Assembly (NCBI GenBank): GCA_026983715.1
Contig: JALSTM010000181.1
Location: 1 to 48,939, forward strand
Source: Desulfobacterales bacterium
GTDB taxonomy: Bacteria; Desulfobacterota; Syntrophobacteria; B119-G9
Length of the DNA: 48,939 nt
Direction of reading: 5' to 3'
Below the pieces are notes generated by a model. It did no database searches. It was not told the DNA's origin and saw only the letters and a program-made list of their open reading frames with translations. Within the stretch, counting starts at the first letter, position 1. Each line of letters begins with the position of its first letter. The position numbers and the translations under genes were made by a program. Shown here in pieces: positions 10,133-19,017 of this stretch.

Positions 10133-10483
10133 CTACCAGTAACGGATATCTTTGTCAAGATCACTAAAAACGTCTTCAAGCTTGTAAAGAAGTTTGTCTA
10201 GTTCGTTTAAATTTCTGGAAAGAAGCATTTCTCGTGCTTCTTTTTTTATTGTCATTGCTTTCCTGTAGAAACTACTTAGCTTTTCCCGGCTTTCTTTTGC
10301 CACTTTTGGATCTTTTATAATGTCTTCCAGGATATCCACAATCTCGTACAAGGATTTATCTTCACATACGTAATTGGCGTAGCCGATTTTTCTCAACCAT
10401 TCGTAAAGTCTGGGAAACGTTTTAGAAAAGTTTTCCTTGTAGAAAGGAATAATTTTGATATCGATTTGCATGTACTTGCTCAT
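10133..10483 (-). CDS. Hypothetical helical protein
   Basis: 116 residues, largely predicted helical, rich in K, E, L and D, with no cysteine pairs, membrane segment or signal peptide. One isolated Cys occurs near residue 40. The strong GGGAGG ribosome-binding site before the ATG at 10483 supports that it is translated. It converges on the acidic protein gene ending at 10077. I do not recognise the family. Confidence 0.6.
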   Translation of the reverse strand: MSKYMQIDIKIIPFYKENFSKTFPRLYEWLRKIGYANYVCEDKSLYEIVDILEDIIKDPKVAKESREKLSSFYRKAMTIKKEAREMLLSRNLNELDKLLYKLEDVFSDLDKDIRYW

Positions 10484-10659
10484 AATCCCTCCCTTTTTAG
10501 CCGATAATCACAAAACCACCCAGGACTATTTATTATGCTCGCTATCGAGGAACTCTTAACTAATAGTAAAAAACATATTATAACTTGACAGAATAGGCAC
10601 TATTTTTTAGAGAGAAGGTTGCTTAAAATAATTATAATCTAAAAACCAGGCTACGAAAA

Positions 10660-11085
10660 ATGTATGCAAAAATGATTGTATTGAGATTCCCGAAGGAGGT
10701 CGTAGACAAGCCAATAGTAACTAACCTTGTTCGGAATTACAATCTCACTTTTAACATCCTGAAAGCCACCATTTTCCCTCGTAAAGAGGGACTCATGGTA
10801 ATGGAACTTAGAGGGAACAAGAAAGATTACGACAGGGGAATCGAATACTTACAGAGACTAGGCGTAAAAGTAGATACCATTGCTCAGGACGTAAGACGCG
10901 ATGAGGAAACTTGCTATCAGTGTGGTGCCTGCACGGCGGTATGCCCGACGGGAGCCCTAAACATCGAAAGACCTTCAATGAAGGTCATATTTAACTCGGA
11001 TAAATGCAGCGCATGTGAACTATGTGTAAAAGCATGTCCCACACGAGCTATGACAGTTAGTTTTAATCGCAATATTGATTTTTAG
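10660..11085 (+). CDS. NIL domain-containing 4Fe-4S ferredoxin
   Basis: 141 residues in two parts. Residues 1-75 form a NIL domain, the small ACT-like ligand-binding fold first described at the C-terminus of methionine-importer ATPases. Residues 78-141 form a two-cluster ferredoxin with CYQCGACTAVCPTGAL and CSACELCVKACPTRAM. NIL-ferredoxins are typical of anaerobes including sulfate reducers and have been linked to sulfur-amino-acid metabolism. It heads a plus-strand group with a NifU-type scaffold and mnmA, all tied to sulfur or Fe-S chemistry, with only 26 bases to the next gene. A TATAAT-like sequence occurs at 10633-10638, but no convincing -35 at the right spacing was seen. Confidence 0.92.
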   Translation: MYAKMIVLRFPKEVVDKPIVTNLVRNYNLTFNILKATIFPRKEGLMVMELRGNKKDYDRGIEYLQRLGVKVDTIAQDVRRDEETCYQCGACTAVCPTGALNIERPSMKVIFNSDKCSACELCVKACPTRAMTVSFNRNIDF

Positions 11086-11111
11086 CAGCTACCAGATGTA
11101 GGAGGAAGCAG

Positions 11112-11609
11112 ATGCAGTACAGCGAAATTGTCATGGATCATTTTATGAATCCCAGGAATGTTGGAGACCTAGAAAACCCGGATGGTATTGGTGAAATTGG
11201 CAATCCCTCGTGTGGTGATATTATGCGGATGGTTATCAAGGTAAAAGATAACAAAATAGAAGACATAAAGTTTAAAACCTTTGGATGCGGTGCTGCCATC
11301 GCCGTAAGCTCTATGGTAACGGAGATGGCCAAGGGTAAAACGCTTGAAGAAGCGGCTAGTATAAGCCGGGACGATGTTGCCAAGGCACTGGGGGGACTGC
11401 CTCCCAAGAAACTTCATTGCAGCAACCTGGGAACAGATGCATTGAAAGCAGCAATCAATGATTACTGGATAAAACAAGGTCATCCTGAGAAAGTGGTACC
11501 TTTGGAAGATGAACACGAAGAAGTTGATAAGGCAACCTGTTGCGATAGCGATGAGCGGCGGTGTAGACAGTCTGATGACCGCATTGCTGCTGAAGGAACA
11601 GGGAGTTGA
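11112..11609 (+). CDS. IscU/NifU N-terminal type Fe-S cluster scaffold protein
   Basis: 165 residues. The first 128 form the IscU/NifU_N scaffold domain with the three ligand cysteines in NPSCGD (near 34), FGCGAA (near 59) and LHCSNL (near 104). A short C-terminal tail has extra cysteines (ATCCD) and reads on in a frame that overlaps the start of mnmA by 101 bases. GGAGGAAG lies before the ATG. The scaffold would receive sulfur from a cysteine desulfurase and pass clusters on; no desulfurase gene is next to it here. The overlapping tail is unlike the normal family ending and may be a run-on after loss of an earlier stop. Confidence 0.9.
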   Translation: MQYSEIVMDHFMNPRNVGDLENPDGIGEIGNPSCGDIMRMVIKVKDNKIEDIKFKTFGCGAAIAVSSMVTEMAKGKTLEEAASISRDDVAKALGGLPPKKLHCSNLGTDALKAAINDYWIKQGHPEKVVPLEDEHEEVDKATCCDSDERRCRQSDDRIAAEGTGS

Positions 11610-12615
11610 GGTCTGGGGAATACACATGATAGTCGGGGAACCTTCTAATGCGGAAGGCTATACCGATTCTTATTCCAACAGATTTAAAAAAACAAGAGAA
11701 GTTCTTGATCGGATAGAGGAAAATCTCCAACTGGAAATAAGAACTGTTGATTTCAGGCAGGTTTTCGAGAAAACCATAATCAAGCCTTTTGTTGACTCTT
11801 ACCTTGACGGATTGACTCCTAATCCATGCGTTGTCTGTAACGCAAAAATAAAATTCGGAATTCTTCTAGAAAAGGCCCTTTCGCTTGGGGCAAGGTCGTT
11901 CGCCACGGGCCACTACGTGAGAATATCATGGGATTCTGTTTCCAAGCGATGGCAACTATTGCGAGGAATAGACAAAGATAAAGAACAATCATATTTCCTT
12001 CACCAGCTAACGCAGGATCAGCTAGAACATGCCGTCTTCCCCCTGGGAAATAGAACAAAGAAGGAAGTTTACGAGTTAATAGGCAAACTCAACATGGGTA
12101 ACGTACCATCCAGAGAAAGCCACGAAATTTGCTTTATCCCCGACAATGATTACAAAAATTTTATACGAAAAAGAGTTGGAATTGAGGACATAGCTGGAGA
12201 ACTTGTAGACCAAAAGGGAACAGTTCTGGGGAAACATCGGGGGATTTTCAGGTACACCGTAGGACAGAGAAGGGGGATTGGCATTCCTTCATCGGAACCA
12301 TACTACGTAGTAAGCATTGACCCAAAAACGAACAGGGTTCAGATTGGGAGAAAGGCGGATCTTTACGCAAGAAGATTGGTTGTATCAGGCATTAACTGGG
12401 TTTCCATAAGTCCGCCAACAAAGCGTATAAAAGCAGACACCCAAATAAGATATCGTCACCGGCCAGTTTCTGCATCCATAGAAGTAGTGGAAAAAGATCG
12501 GGCACTCGTGGAGTTTGACACACCTCAAAAAGCAATTACCCCGGGCCAGTATGCCGTTTTCTACGACCACGATCTCCTTCTTGGAGGCGGACAGATAACC
12601 GAAGCGTTACGTTAA
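11509..12615 (+). CDS. mnmA: tRNA-specific 2-thiouridylase
   Basis: 368 residues. MnmA installs the 2-thio group of U34 in tRNA-Lys, Glu and Gln, using sulfur passed from a cysteine desulfurase. Visible features are the PP-loop AMSGGVDS (residues 14-21), the catalytic cysteine in TPNPCVVCNAKIKFG (near residue 104), and the second cysteine in SHEICFIPD (near 205). The ATG at 11509 overlaps the scaffold gene by 101 bases; the PP-loop itself is within the overlap, so the overlap is genuine whichever start is used. GGAAG lies almost against the ATG, so the exact start is uncertain. mtaB follows after 7 bases. Confidence 0.96.
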   Translation: MNTKKLIRQPVAIAMSGGVDSLMTALLLKEQGVEVWGIHMIVGEPSNAEGYTDSYSNRFKKTREVLDRIEENLQLEIRTVDFRQVFEKTIIKPFVDSYLDGLTPNPCVVCNAKIKFGILLEKALSLGARSFATGHYVRISWDSVSKRWQLLRGIDKDKEQSYFLHQLTQDQLEHAVFPLGNRTKKEVYELIGKLNMGNVPSRESHEICFIPDNDYKNFIRKRVGIEDIAGELVDQKGTVLGKHRGIFRYTVGQRRGIGIPSSEPYYVVSIDPKTNRVQIGRKADLYARRLVVSGINWVSISPPTKRIKADTQIRYRHRPVSASIEVVEKDRALVEFDTPQKAITPGQYAVFYDHDLLLGGGQITEALR

Positions 12616-12622
12616 ATCGCAT

Positions 12623-13930
12623 ATGAAAAAGTTCGCAATAAGTACCCTTGGTTGCAAGGTTAACCAGTATGAATCAGCTTTAATTACAGAGTCTCTGGCA
12701 AAGTCAGGTTACCGACAGGTTGATTTTACCGGGCAGGCGGACATTTACATTGTAAACACGTGCACCGTGACGGCCAAGGCAAGTTACCAGTCTAGGCAGT
12801 TACTGAGAAGATCTCTCAGGCTTAACCCCCATTCGATAATTGCCGCCGTTGGTTGTTACCCGGAAGTAGAAGCTGATAAAATTGCATCCATGGGCATCGC
12901 GACTCATATCCTTGGGAATCTTGAAAAGCTCAATATCGTAAGGTACCTCGAACTGCCTGGATCACTCAGGGAACCCCTGGTAAAAGTATCCATGACAAAA
13001 AGCACAAGTTCCCTGGAACTATTCCCGTTGGAGAAGTTCCCGGGACGAACGAGAGCATTTCTGAAAATCCAGGACGGTTGCAACACCTTTTGCACTTACT
13101 GTATAGTGCCTCACACCCGGGGAAAAAGCAGGAGTCTGAAGAGAAGGGACGTACTAATACAAATTGAACACTTTATTGCCCGTGGATTCAAAGAAATTGT
13201 TCTAACAGGAATACATCTTGGCAAGTGGGGAGAAGATCTCACTCCCACAGAGTCGCTTTCGTCCCTTCTTGAAGAAATCCTTATTTCGTTTCCCGGTTGT
13301 CGGTTCAGGATTAGCTCTATAGAGCCCCCGGAGCTAACCGAGGCGATACTCACTTTGATGGCCGAGCATGATAATTTTTGCAAACACTTACATGTACCTC
13401 TCCAGAGCGGATCCGATGAAATCCTGAGGAGGATGCATCGCCCGTATACCGCCGGCTACTACCTTGAACTGTTTCGAAGAGCACATGATATGGTGCCAGA
13501 GTTGGCTTGGGGACTTGATGTGATAGTCGGATTTCCCGGAGAAAGTGAAGACCTCTTTTCAGAAACTTACGAACTACTCAAGGATCTCCCCTTAGCCTAC
13601 ATGCACGTATTTCCCTTTTCTCCACGAAACCATACCCCTGCTGTACACTTTCCGGGACAGGTGCCAGCAAAACAGAAAAAAAGAAGAGCAGCAATTTTAA
13701 GGGAATTGAGCAACGTGAAACGAAAGGAGTTTTTGTCTCGATTTCTCGGTAAGATCCTCCACGTACTTGTGGAGGGGAAGTTTAGTGAGGATAAAAACTA
13801 TTTTCAGGGACTTTCTTCTAACTACATTCGAGTCTATTTCAAAAGAGGGAAAGCAGAGGAAAACAGTATTGTCAGGGTTATAGCTGAGAAACTCTTTGAA
13901 AACGGCCTTCTGGGAAAAGTAGTCGGGTAA
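12623..13930 (+). CDS. mtaB: tRNA (N6-L-threonylcarbamoyladenosine(37)-C2)-methylthiotransferase MtaB
   Basis: 435 residues. The enzyme adds a methylthio group to t6A37 of ANN-decoding tRNAs. Three domains are visible: an N-terminal UPF0004 domain with its three cluster cysteines (TLGCKVNQYES, NTCTVT, VGCYPE), the radical SAM domain with CNTFCTYCIVPHTRGKSRS (CX3CX2C), and a C-terminal TRAM-like stretch from about residue 370. The lack of a separate ribosome-binding site suggests coupling to mnmA 7 bases upstream. mnmA and mtaB form a tRNA thiolation pair; the nearby tsaD supplies the t6A substrate of MtaB. Confidence 0.95.
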   Translation: MKKFAISTLGCKVNQYESALITESLAKSGYRQVDFTGQADIYIVNTCTVTAKASYQSRQLLRRSLRLNPHSIIAAVGCYPEVEADKIASMGIATHILGNLEKLNIVRYLELPGSLREPLVKVSMTKSTSSLELFPLEKFPGRTRAFLKIQDGCNTFCTYCIVPHTRGKSRSLKRRDVLIQIEHFIARGFKEIVLTGIHLGKWGEDLTPTESLSSLLEEILISFPGCRFRISSIEPPELTEAILTLMAEHDNFCKHLHVPLQSGSDEILRRMHRPYTAGYYLELFRRAHDMVPELAWGLDVIVGFPGESEDLFSETYELLKDLPLAYMHVFPFSPRNHTPAVHFPGQVPAKQKKRRAAILRELSNVKRKEFLSRFLGKILHVLVEGKFSEDKNYFQGLSSNYIRVYFKRGKAEENSIVRVIAEKLFENGLLGKVVG

Positions 13931-14027
13931 CATGCCTTTTTGAAGACGTGGTGAGAACTTTCGCTGGTGGTTACGCAGGAACCCACATCAAGCAACCAGA
14001 AGAACGAAAGTACTATTCGTTAGAGAA

Positions 14028-14888
14028 CTATTTACCCATAATTACCCTACTCATTTCCTTTGCAAGTCTGCAAAAATCTTCAACCGACAGTGTCTCCGGA
14101 CGAGCTTCAGGTGACACACCCGATCTTTCAAAAACTTTCGGCAAAAACTCTTTGGCTCCCGGATCCATGCGTAGGAGACTTTTTCTCAACATTTTTCTCC
14201 GTTGCCCGAAAGAAGTCTTGACGAGTTTTACGAAAAGTTTTTCTTCAGGCGGCGCAAGTAGTACCTGCGGCTTTTTATTAAAGCCTATTTTGATTACCAT
14301 GGAGCCGACCTTAGGCACTGGGTAAAACTCTTCAGGCTTAAGGGTGAACCCCTTTCGGATATCACCCCTGTAGGCAAGCAACACTGTAAGTATCCCATAG
14401 TCCTTTGTACCTGGCTTGGCCACTAGCCTTTCAGCCACTTCGGTTTGGAGCATAAACACGGCATCTTCTATAAGGTAATGGTTTTCCCACAACTTGAACA
14501 ATACTGGGCTGCTTATGTTGTATGGAAGGTTACCAAATACCCGGAGCTTTTTCCCGGCTTCTTGGGCAATGGAACAAATATCCACTTTCAGTATGTCTGC
14601 CTCAATGATTTCGATTCTCGACTTAAGATCTTCTGGAACAACCCTTTCTTTAAGAAGTTTCACAAGTTCAGTATCAACTTCCACAGCATATAATTTTCTT
14701 ACCCTTTTTGCGAGAGGCACGGTAAGAGCCCCCAAGCCCGGCCCCACCTCCAGCACCACGTCTTCACGTCCGACATCGGCGAATTTCATGATTTTTTCCA
14801 CAGAATGTTCGTGGACAAGAAAATGCTGTCCCAGCTTTTTGCTGGGTCTCTTGTTCAGGCTTTTTAGAAGTTTATTTGGGGAGATCAT
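14028..14888 (-). CDS. rsmA: 16S rRNA (adenine(1518)-N(6)/adenine(1519)-N(6))-dimethyltransferase
   Basis: 286 residues. KsgA/RsmA dimethylates two adenines near the 3' end of 16S rRNA. Visible motifs are the N-terminal KKLGQHFLVHE, the SAM-binding LEVGPGLGALT near residue 46, and the catalytic NLPYNISSPV near residue 119, plus the C-terminal helical rRNA-contact domain. Its start overlaps the tsaD stop by 4 bases (ATGA-type), so it is translationally coupled to tsaD. It converges on mtaB. Confidence 0.97.
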   Translation of the reverse strand: MISPNKLLKSLNKRPSKKLGQHFLVHEHSVEKIMKFADVGREDVVLEVGPGLGALTVPLAKRVRKLYAVEVDTELVKLLKERVVPEDLKSRIEIIEADILKVDICSIAQEAGKKLRVFGNLPYNISSPVLFKLWENHYLIEDAVFMLQTEVAERLVAKPGTKDYGILTVLLAYRGDIRKGFTLKPEEFYPVPKVGSMVIKIGFNKKPQVLLAPPEEKLFVKLVKTSFGQRRKMLRKSLLRMDPGAKEFLPKVFERSGVSPEARPETLSVEDFCRLAKEMSRVIMGK

Positions 14889-15940
14889 GTTTTTGAAGAA
14901 AAATTGACTTGTTTCAGTGGAACCTCCTTCCTCCGAGAATAAGGTTCGAACTCTAGCGGATTTTTTTCTTCCCCTTCATTCAAGTATTTGTAATACCCCG
15001 CCGCCGCTATCATGGCTGCATTATCGGTGCAATATTCTAGGGGAGCAAGATGAATTTTAATTCCTCTAAACTCTCCTTCTTCCATAAATCTCTTTCGAAG
15101 CCTGCTGTTTGCAGCAACTCCTCCAACTATGGCCAGATGCCTTACCTTGAAATTCTCAGCGGCCTTGAAAGCTTTCTCGAGCAACATGTCTACCACAGCT
15201 TCCTGGAAACTAGCGACAAGGTCTTCGATCCTGTACGAAGTTTTGTTCTCAGAAGCCGGATTACCGTAGTCCCGGAGAAAGTTAGCAACGGCGGTTTTTA
15301 TACCACTGAAGCTGAAATCATACGATTCCTTCCCCAGGAACGCTCTCGGAAAACGGAAAGCCGCAGGATTCCCGTCCCGCGCCAGCCTATCAATTATGCC
15401 TCCTCCTGGATAGCCAAGGCCCAGCATTTTGGCCACCTTGTCGAATGCTTCACCGGCCGCATCATCCCGTGTATTCCCAAGGAGCCTATACGAACCTACA
15501 TTTTCAGAATAAAACAAGCTGGTATGTCCTCCTGAAACTACTAGCAAAACCAGGGGAAACTCAATGGGTTCATCTGAGAAGAAAGCGGATTGAATGTGGC
15601 CGTGCAGGTGATCGACGCCCACTAGCGGGATGTTTGACACGTAATGAAGTGCCTTGGCAGCGCTAATCCCCACCAACAAGGCTCCGATAAGACCGGGCCC
15701 TTGAGTTACAGCAAGCAGGTTTATATCGTTTAATTCCACTGAAGCCTCGTGCAAAGCCTTTTCCATAACAGGTATGATGGCTTCTAGGTGATGGCGGGCA
15801 GCAAGCTCAGGTACAACTCCTCCAAAGGGACTGTGTATAGAAATCTGGGAAGAAATAACATTTGAAAGGACTCGTTTCCCATCTTCAACCACTGAGGCCG
15901 CCGTCTCATCGCAGGAACTCTCTATTCCGAGGACAAGCAT
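14885..15940 (-). CDS. tsaD: tRNA threonylcarbamoyladenosine synthesis protein TsaD
   Basis: 351 residues. TsaD transfers the threonylcarbamoyl group to A37 of ANN-decoding tRNAs. It is an ASKHA-fold protein: MLVLGIESSCDETAASVVEDG at the start, the iron-binding HHLEA and VDHLHGH histidines (near 108-137), VSGGHTSL and the C-terminal GGVAANSRLR. The start is 5 bases after the fbp stop. rsmA follows with overlap. Confidence 0.97.
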   Translation of the reverse strand: MLVLGIESSCDETAASVVEDGKRVLSNVISSQISIHSPFGGVVPELAARHHLEAIIPVMEKALHEASVELNDINLLAVTQGPGLIGALLVGISAAKALHYVSNIPLVGVDHLHGHIQSAFFSDEPIEFPLVLLVVSGGHTSLFYSENVGSYRLLGNTRDDAAGEAFDKVAKMLGLGYPGGGIIDRLARDGNPAAFRFPRAFLGKESYDFSFSGIKTAVANFLRDYGNPASENKTSYRIEDLVASFQEAVVDMLLEKAFKAAENFKVRHLAIVGGVAANSRLRKRFMEEGEFRGIKIHLAPLEYCTDNAAMIAAAGYYKYLNEGEEKNPLEFEPYSRRKEVPLKQVNFSSKT

Positions 15941-15945
15941 TTGCG

Positions 15946-16959
15946 TCAGCGTTCTCCCCTGAGGAATTTTTCGGCCATTTTTACATCTTCAACACTACCG
16001 ATGTACAACGGCACCCGTTCATGGATATTATTTGGTTTTATATCGAGGATCGGCTTTTTCCCGTTACTGGCATATCCTCCTGCTTTTTCCACAACAAAAG
16101 CTAGCGGAGACGCTTCACATAGTAGTCGCAACTTTCCATGGGGTTTTTTTGGATCCTTGCTATCGGCAGGATACATAAAAATACCACCTTTTAGTAGGTT
16201 CCGGTGAAAATCGGACACCAGGGATCCCACGTACCTGGAAGTGTAGGGGCGTCCATCTCCAGCCTCCGGTGTTTTGAGGTAATCCACGTACTCCCTAACG
16301 TTTTCGTCCCAGTAATTGTAGTTTCCTTCGTTCACGCTGAAAATTTTTCCCCGTTTCGGGATCTGTATATTTTCATGGCTTAGCAAGAATTCCCCGATAC
16401 TTGGATATAACGTAAAACCATGCACTCCCTGGCCGGTGGTGTATACCATCATGGTACTGGAACCGTAGATAAAGTAGCCGGCAGCCACCTGTTCTGATCC
16501 CTTTTGCAATACTTCATCCAGTGTTACGGGCCCTCCTTCTTCTTTTCGCCTGTAAACAGAGAAAATTGTACCGATACTTATGTTTACGTCTATGTTTGAC
16601 GAACCGTCCAGGGGATCCATCACGAGAATGTAAGGCCCCCGGGAAAACGGTTCAGGAATTTCCATTATATCGGCACTCTCCTCGGATATAATAGCACAAA
16701 GAACCCCGGTGTGCCTTAAACGCCTGATTATCGTTTTGTGGGCATACTCATCCAGTTTTTGTACCTGCTCCCCGTAAACGTTTATTTCTCCCGTAAAACC
16801 GTATATATCCACAAGGCCTGCCTTGTTAACTTCCCTCGAAATCAGCTTTGCAGCAACCACCAGTTCACTCATAAGCCTGGAAAATGCTCCCGTGGCAAAC
16901 GGTATCTGCTGCTGCTTCATCAGTAAGTGTTCTATGATTGTCATTCCATAACTGCTCAT
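15946..16959 (-). CDS. fbp: Fructose-1,6-bisphosphatase class 1
   Basis: 337 residues from the ATG at 16959, chosen because GGGAGGA lies 5 bases upstream; the frame stays open to 17046 but without a ribosome-binding site there. The enzyme hydrolyses fructose 1,6-bisphosphate in gluconeogenesis. The metal and substrate motif VMDPLDGSSNIDVNISIGT is intact, as are YIYGSSTMMVYTTG and the C-terminal lysine-containing substrate loop. It heads the minus-strand group fbp-tsaD-rsmA. Confidence 0.96.
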   Translation of the reverse strand: MSSYGMTIIEHLLMKQQQIPFATGAFSRLMSELVVAAKLISREVNKAGLVDIYGFTGEINVYGEQVQKLDEYAHKTIIRRLRHTGVLCAIISEESADIMEIPEPFSRGPYILVMDPLDGSSNIDVNISIGTIFSVYRRKEEGGPVTLDEVLQKGSEQVAAGYFIYGSSTMMVYTTGQGVHGFTLYPSIGEFLLSHENIQIPKRGKIFSVNEGNYNYWDENVREYVDYLKTPEAGDGRPYTSRYVGSLVSDFHRNLLKGGIFMYPADSKDPKKPHGKLRLLCEASPLAFVVEKAGGYASNGKKPILDIKPNNIHERVPLYIGSVEDVKMAEKFLRGER

Positions 16960-17105
16960 CTTATCCTCCCAATCCGACCTGTTCATATGTACTGGAAACA
17001 ACGAGACAATCACACACCTCTCTCCACCTTTGCCAGATGTTGTCACGATTATCGTGTACGGGGTGAATCGTCAGGATTAGTTCCCTGGTCCCTATTTACC
17101 ACTTG

Positions 17106-17744
17106 TTAATTTCCACGTATCTCCCTTTTCAGGTTCTTCCATGAAAGTGTAACCCATCTTACGGGAACATCGCCACCAAAAAATTTGACGAACTCATTAA
17201 TAATTTTCTCTGCATCCTTCTTGGAATAAACCACTATATTCCCGAGAGGGAACTGGATTGTAGTATTGTAGACTTGCAACAGCAAAGAAAAGGTATAGCT
17301 GGTCAACCAGTGTTGGTTTACTTGAAGTCTCTTTATATCATTTTTGGTAAAGCTAATACTATCCCTGCCCGGGGGAATTCTTTTGACAGCTAGCAATTGT
17401 CGTAACCTTAACCTAACAAACACGACTGAAAATACGAATAATGCCCCAAGCGGCAATAGGACGAATAATATTGCCGAATCACCGTCATATATTTTAATTA
17501 TCCCTGGCATCACCCACAAGCTTATAAAAAAAGCTATCGAACCAATCACCACAAGGATTCCATTTCCTACCAGCAGCATCGATCTTGAAAATTTTAAAGT
17601 AAAAGTGTCACCTCGCCTGCTTAAAGTCTGAATCAGACTGCACCTTGTTTCAGCATCCCGGAAATCTCTTTTAAGGCTCGCACCACAGTAAACACAAAAA
17701 TTACTGCGTTCATCAATTTCTTGGCCGCAATTATGACAAAACAC
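17106..17744 (-). CDS. Zinc-ribbon membrane protein (first of three zinc-ribbon genes)
   Basis: About 212 residues from a GTG at 17744, which is preceded by GGAGAG at 5 bases; the frame runs on to 17771. The N-terminus is a double-zinc-ribbon motif, CHNCGQEIDERSNFCVYCG, followed by a basic stretch and two hydrophobic helices (around residues 62-90 and 100-125). A soluble C-terminal domain of about 85 residues resembles small PH-like domains by eye only. Proteins of this layout are membrane-tethered with a cytoplasmic zinc ribbon; function unknown. No ribosome-binding site links it to fbp. Confidence 0.65.
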   Translation of the reverse strand: MFCHNCGQEIDERSNFCVYCGASLKRDFRDAETRCSLIQTLSRRGDTFTLKFSRSMLLVGNGILVVIGSIAFFISLWVMPGIIKIYDGDSAILFVLLPLGALFVFSVVFVRLRLRQLLAVKRIPPGRDSISFTKNDIKRLQVNQHWLTSYTFSLLLQVYNTTIQFPLGNIVVYSKKDAEKIINEFVKFFGGDVPVRWVTLSWKNLKREIRGN

Positions 17745-17844
17745 TGATACTCTCCATGATTCTAGGGGCACACCACCAAAGAATTCCAGCGTTTACCGGA
17801 AAGAGTAACACAACAGCGAGGAACGAAAATGAATTTTTCTTGCT

Positions 17845-18162
17845 TTACCTGTTAATCTTAAACTTATGACCACAGGACCTGCAAGACAACCTGTTTGCCA
17901 AAGCTGCTCCAAGGATTCCTCCCCACCAGGTAAATCTTTCAATTTTTAGATCTGAACTGCCACAGGCGGGGCAAACAATTCCCGGTTGAGAAGCATTTTC
18001 TTGACCTTGAGGCACATCGGGGATAGGAATACCTTCTCCCTGCAGGCTCTCGTCAGGAGCCGCATCTTGTGAAGCTCCAGAATCTACAACAATCTGGGTG
18101 CCGCATTGAGGGCAAAAACGCGCATCATCCTGAACTTCTTTACCACACTTTTTACAGAACAT
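17845..18162 (-). CDS. Zinc-ribbon domain protein (second of three)
   Basis: 105 residues with a zinc ribbon at each end: MFCKKCGKEVQDDARFCPQCG and, from about residue 69, CPACGSSDLK with a second knuckle CRSCGHKF. The linker is proline-, glutamine- and acid-rich. There is no membrane segment except a short WWGGILGAALANRL stretch between the two C-terminal knuckles. Function is not known. It lies in the same orientation as its two zinc-ribbon neighbours. Confidence 0.75.
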   Translation of the reverse strand: MFCKKCGKEVQDDARFCPQCGTQIVVDSGASQDAAPDESLQGEGIPIPDVPQGQENASQPGIVCPACGSSDLKIERFTWWGGILGAALANRLSCRSCGHKFKINR

Positions 18163-18222
18163 TTTTAACCTCCTGCACTAAATTTTCTCATTGTCTGATC
18201 ATCAATGAACCCTGGCGGTAAT

Positions 18223-18789
18223 TTAAACCGACAAGGAATTGTTACCAAGCTTGTAAAATAGATAAAGGAATGATCCCAGCGCAGCAAGATCAAGCAGGGC
18301 TGTAAACATTTGTCCCGTCCCAATCGCAAAAATGGTTAACAGAACACTTAGCCCGGCAAACACCATCGCACCTTTTCTCGCTTCCTTTAAATTTCCCCGC
18401 TTGTACTGTTGGTAGGGCCATTTCCAGATGAGCGCAGCGAGACCAAAATCTAGCAAGATAAAAAACAAGGCCGCCCCGCCTTTCCCGTACTTCATTAGAG
18501 TCCCCATAAACATTACGCTGACCAACCCCAAGAATACACAGACTCCGATGGGCACGTAAAAGAAGATATCTAAGCTTTGAGTAGATACCTGCTGATGCGG
18601 GGGAATTGGAGGGACCTGTTGGAAAGGACTACTCTGCCCACCCGCAGGACTTCCCGCAACGCCGGGGCCATCAGGGGGGCTTCCCATTTGATTACCACCA
18701 GAAACACCAGGGGCAGGTGCACCGCAACCCGGGCAAAACCTGGCATCAGGAGGAAGAGCATTTCCACACTTAACACAAAAGTTAGCCAT
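18223..18789 (-). CDS. Zinc-ribbon plus membrane domain protein (third of three)
   Basis: 188 residues from the ATG at 18789; AAAGGAG at 9 bases upstream decides this start over two earlier in-frame codons (18828, 18798). The N-terminus is MANFCVKCGNALPPDARFCPGCG, followed by a G/P/S/Q-rich linker of about 50 residues and three hydrophobic helices. The overall design (zinc ribbon, disordered linker, small membrane domain) is common in bacterial genomes and has no fixed function. Three such genes in a row suggest a shared membrane-associated role. Confidence 0.75.
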   Translation of the reverse strand: MANFCVKCGNALPPDARFCPGCGAPAPGVSGGNQMGSPPDGPGVAGSPAGGQSSPFQQVPPIPPHQQVSTQSLDIFFYVPIGVCVFLGLVSVMFMGTLMKYGKGGAALFFILLDFGLAALIWKWPYQQYKRGNLKEARKGAMVFAGLSVLLTIFAIGTGQMFTALLDLAALGSFLYLFYKLGNNSLSV

Positions 18790-18888
18790 CTCACTCATCT
18801 CCTTTCCGGATCTCTGATGAGTTCCCATATTTTGACTTGCTCTTATAACTAGAGAAAAATTTGAATTATGTCAAATCCTATTAATTAA

Positions 18889-18950
18889 GGAAACTTTGAT
18901 CAATTACTAAGTTTACCAATAACCCTTTCCATGTCTCGCCGCCCCTTTAT
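18889..18950 (-). repeat. Degenerate end of MITE-like family 2 (copy C)
   Basis: The first 33 bases (GGAAACTTTGATCAATTACT and onward) match the reverse complement of the right end of the family-2 copies at 46912-47128 and 30621-30815 with about four mismatches. Similarity then fades within about 60 bases. It appears to be an old or truncated copy. Confidence 0.55.
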
Positions 18951-18990
18951 TTTGACAGCTACTTCCTAATTATTGGGTTAAACAAAAAGC

Positions 18991-19013
18991 TAAGGCAGCG
19001 AAGCCGCAACCAA
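18991..19013 (+). repeat. Short dispersed motif TAAGGCAGCGAAGCCGCAAC
   Basis: The 23 bases recur, inverted and with one mismatch, at 48633-48655. The motif sits just left of the structured element 19018-19340, and its other copy lies just right of the cloverleaf element 48371-48587. Confidence 0.55.
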
Positions 19014-19017
19014 GTTT

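Noticed and set aside
13957..14011. Imperfect inverted repeat ACTTTCG...CGAAAGT with inner CTGGT...ACCAG between mtaB and rsmA
   Set aside because: The stem is interrupted by a 5-base bulge and no run of T follows on either strand, so I do not call a terminator.
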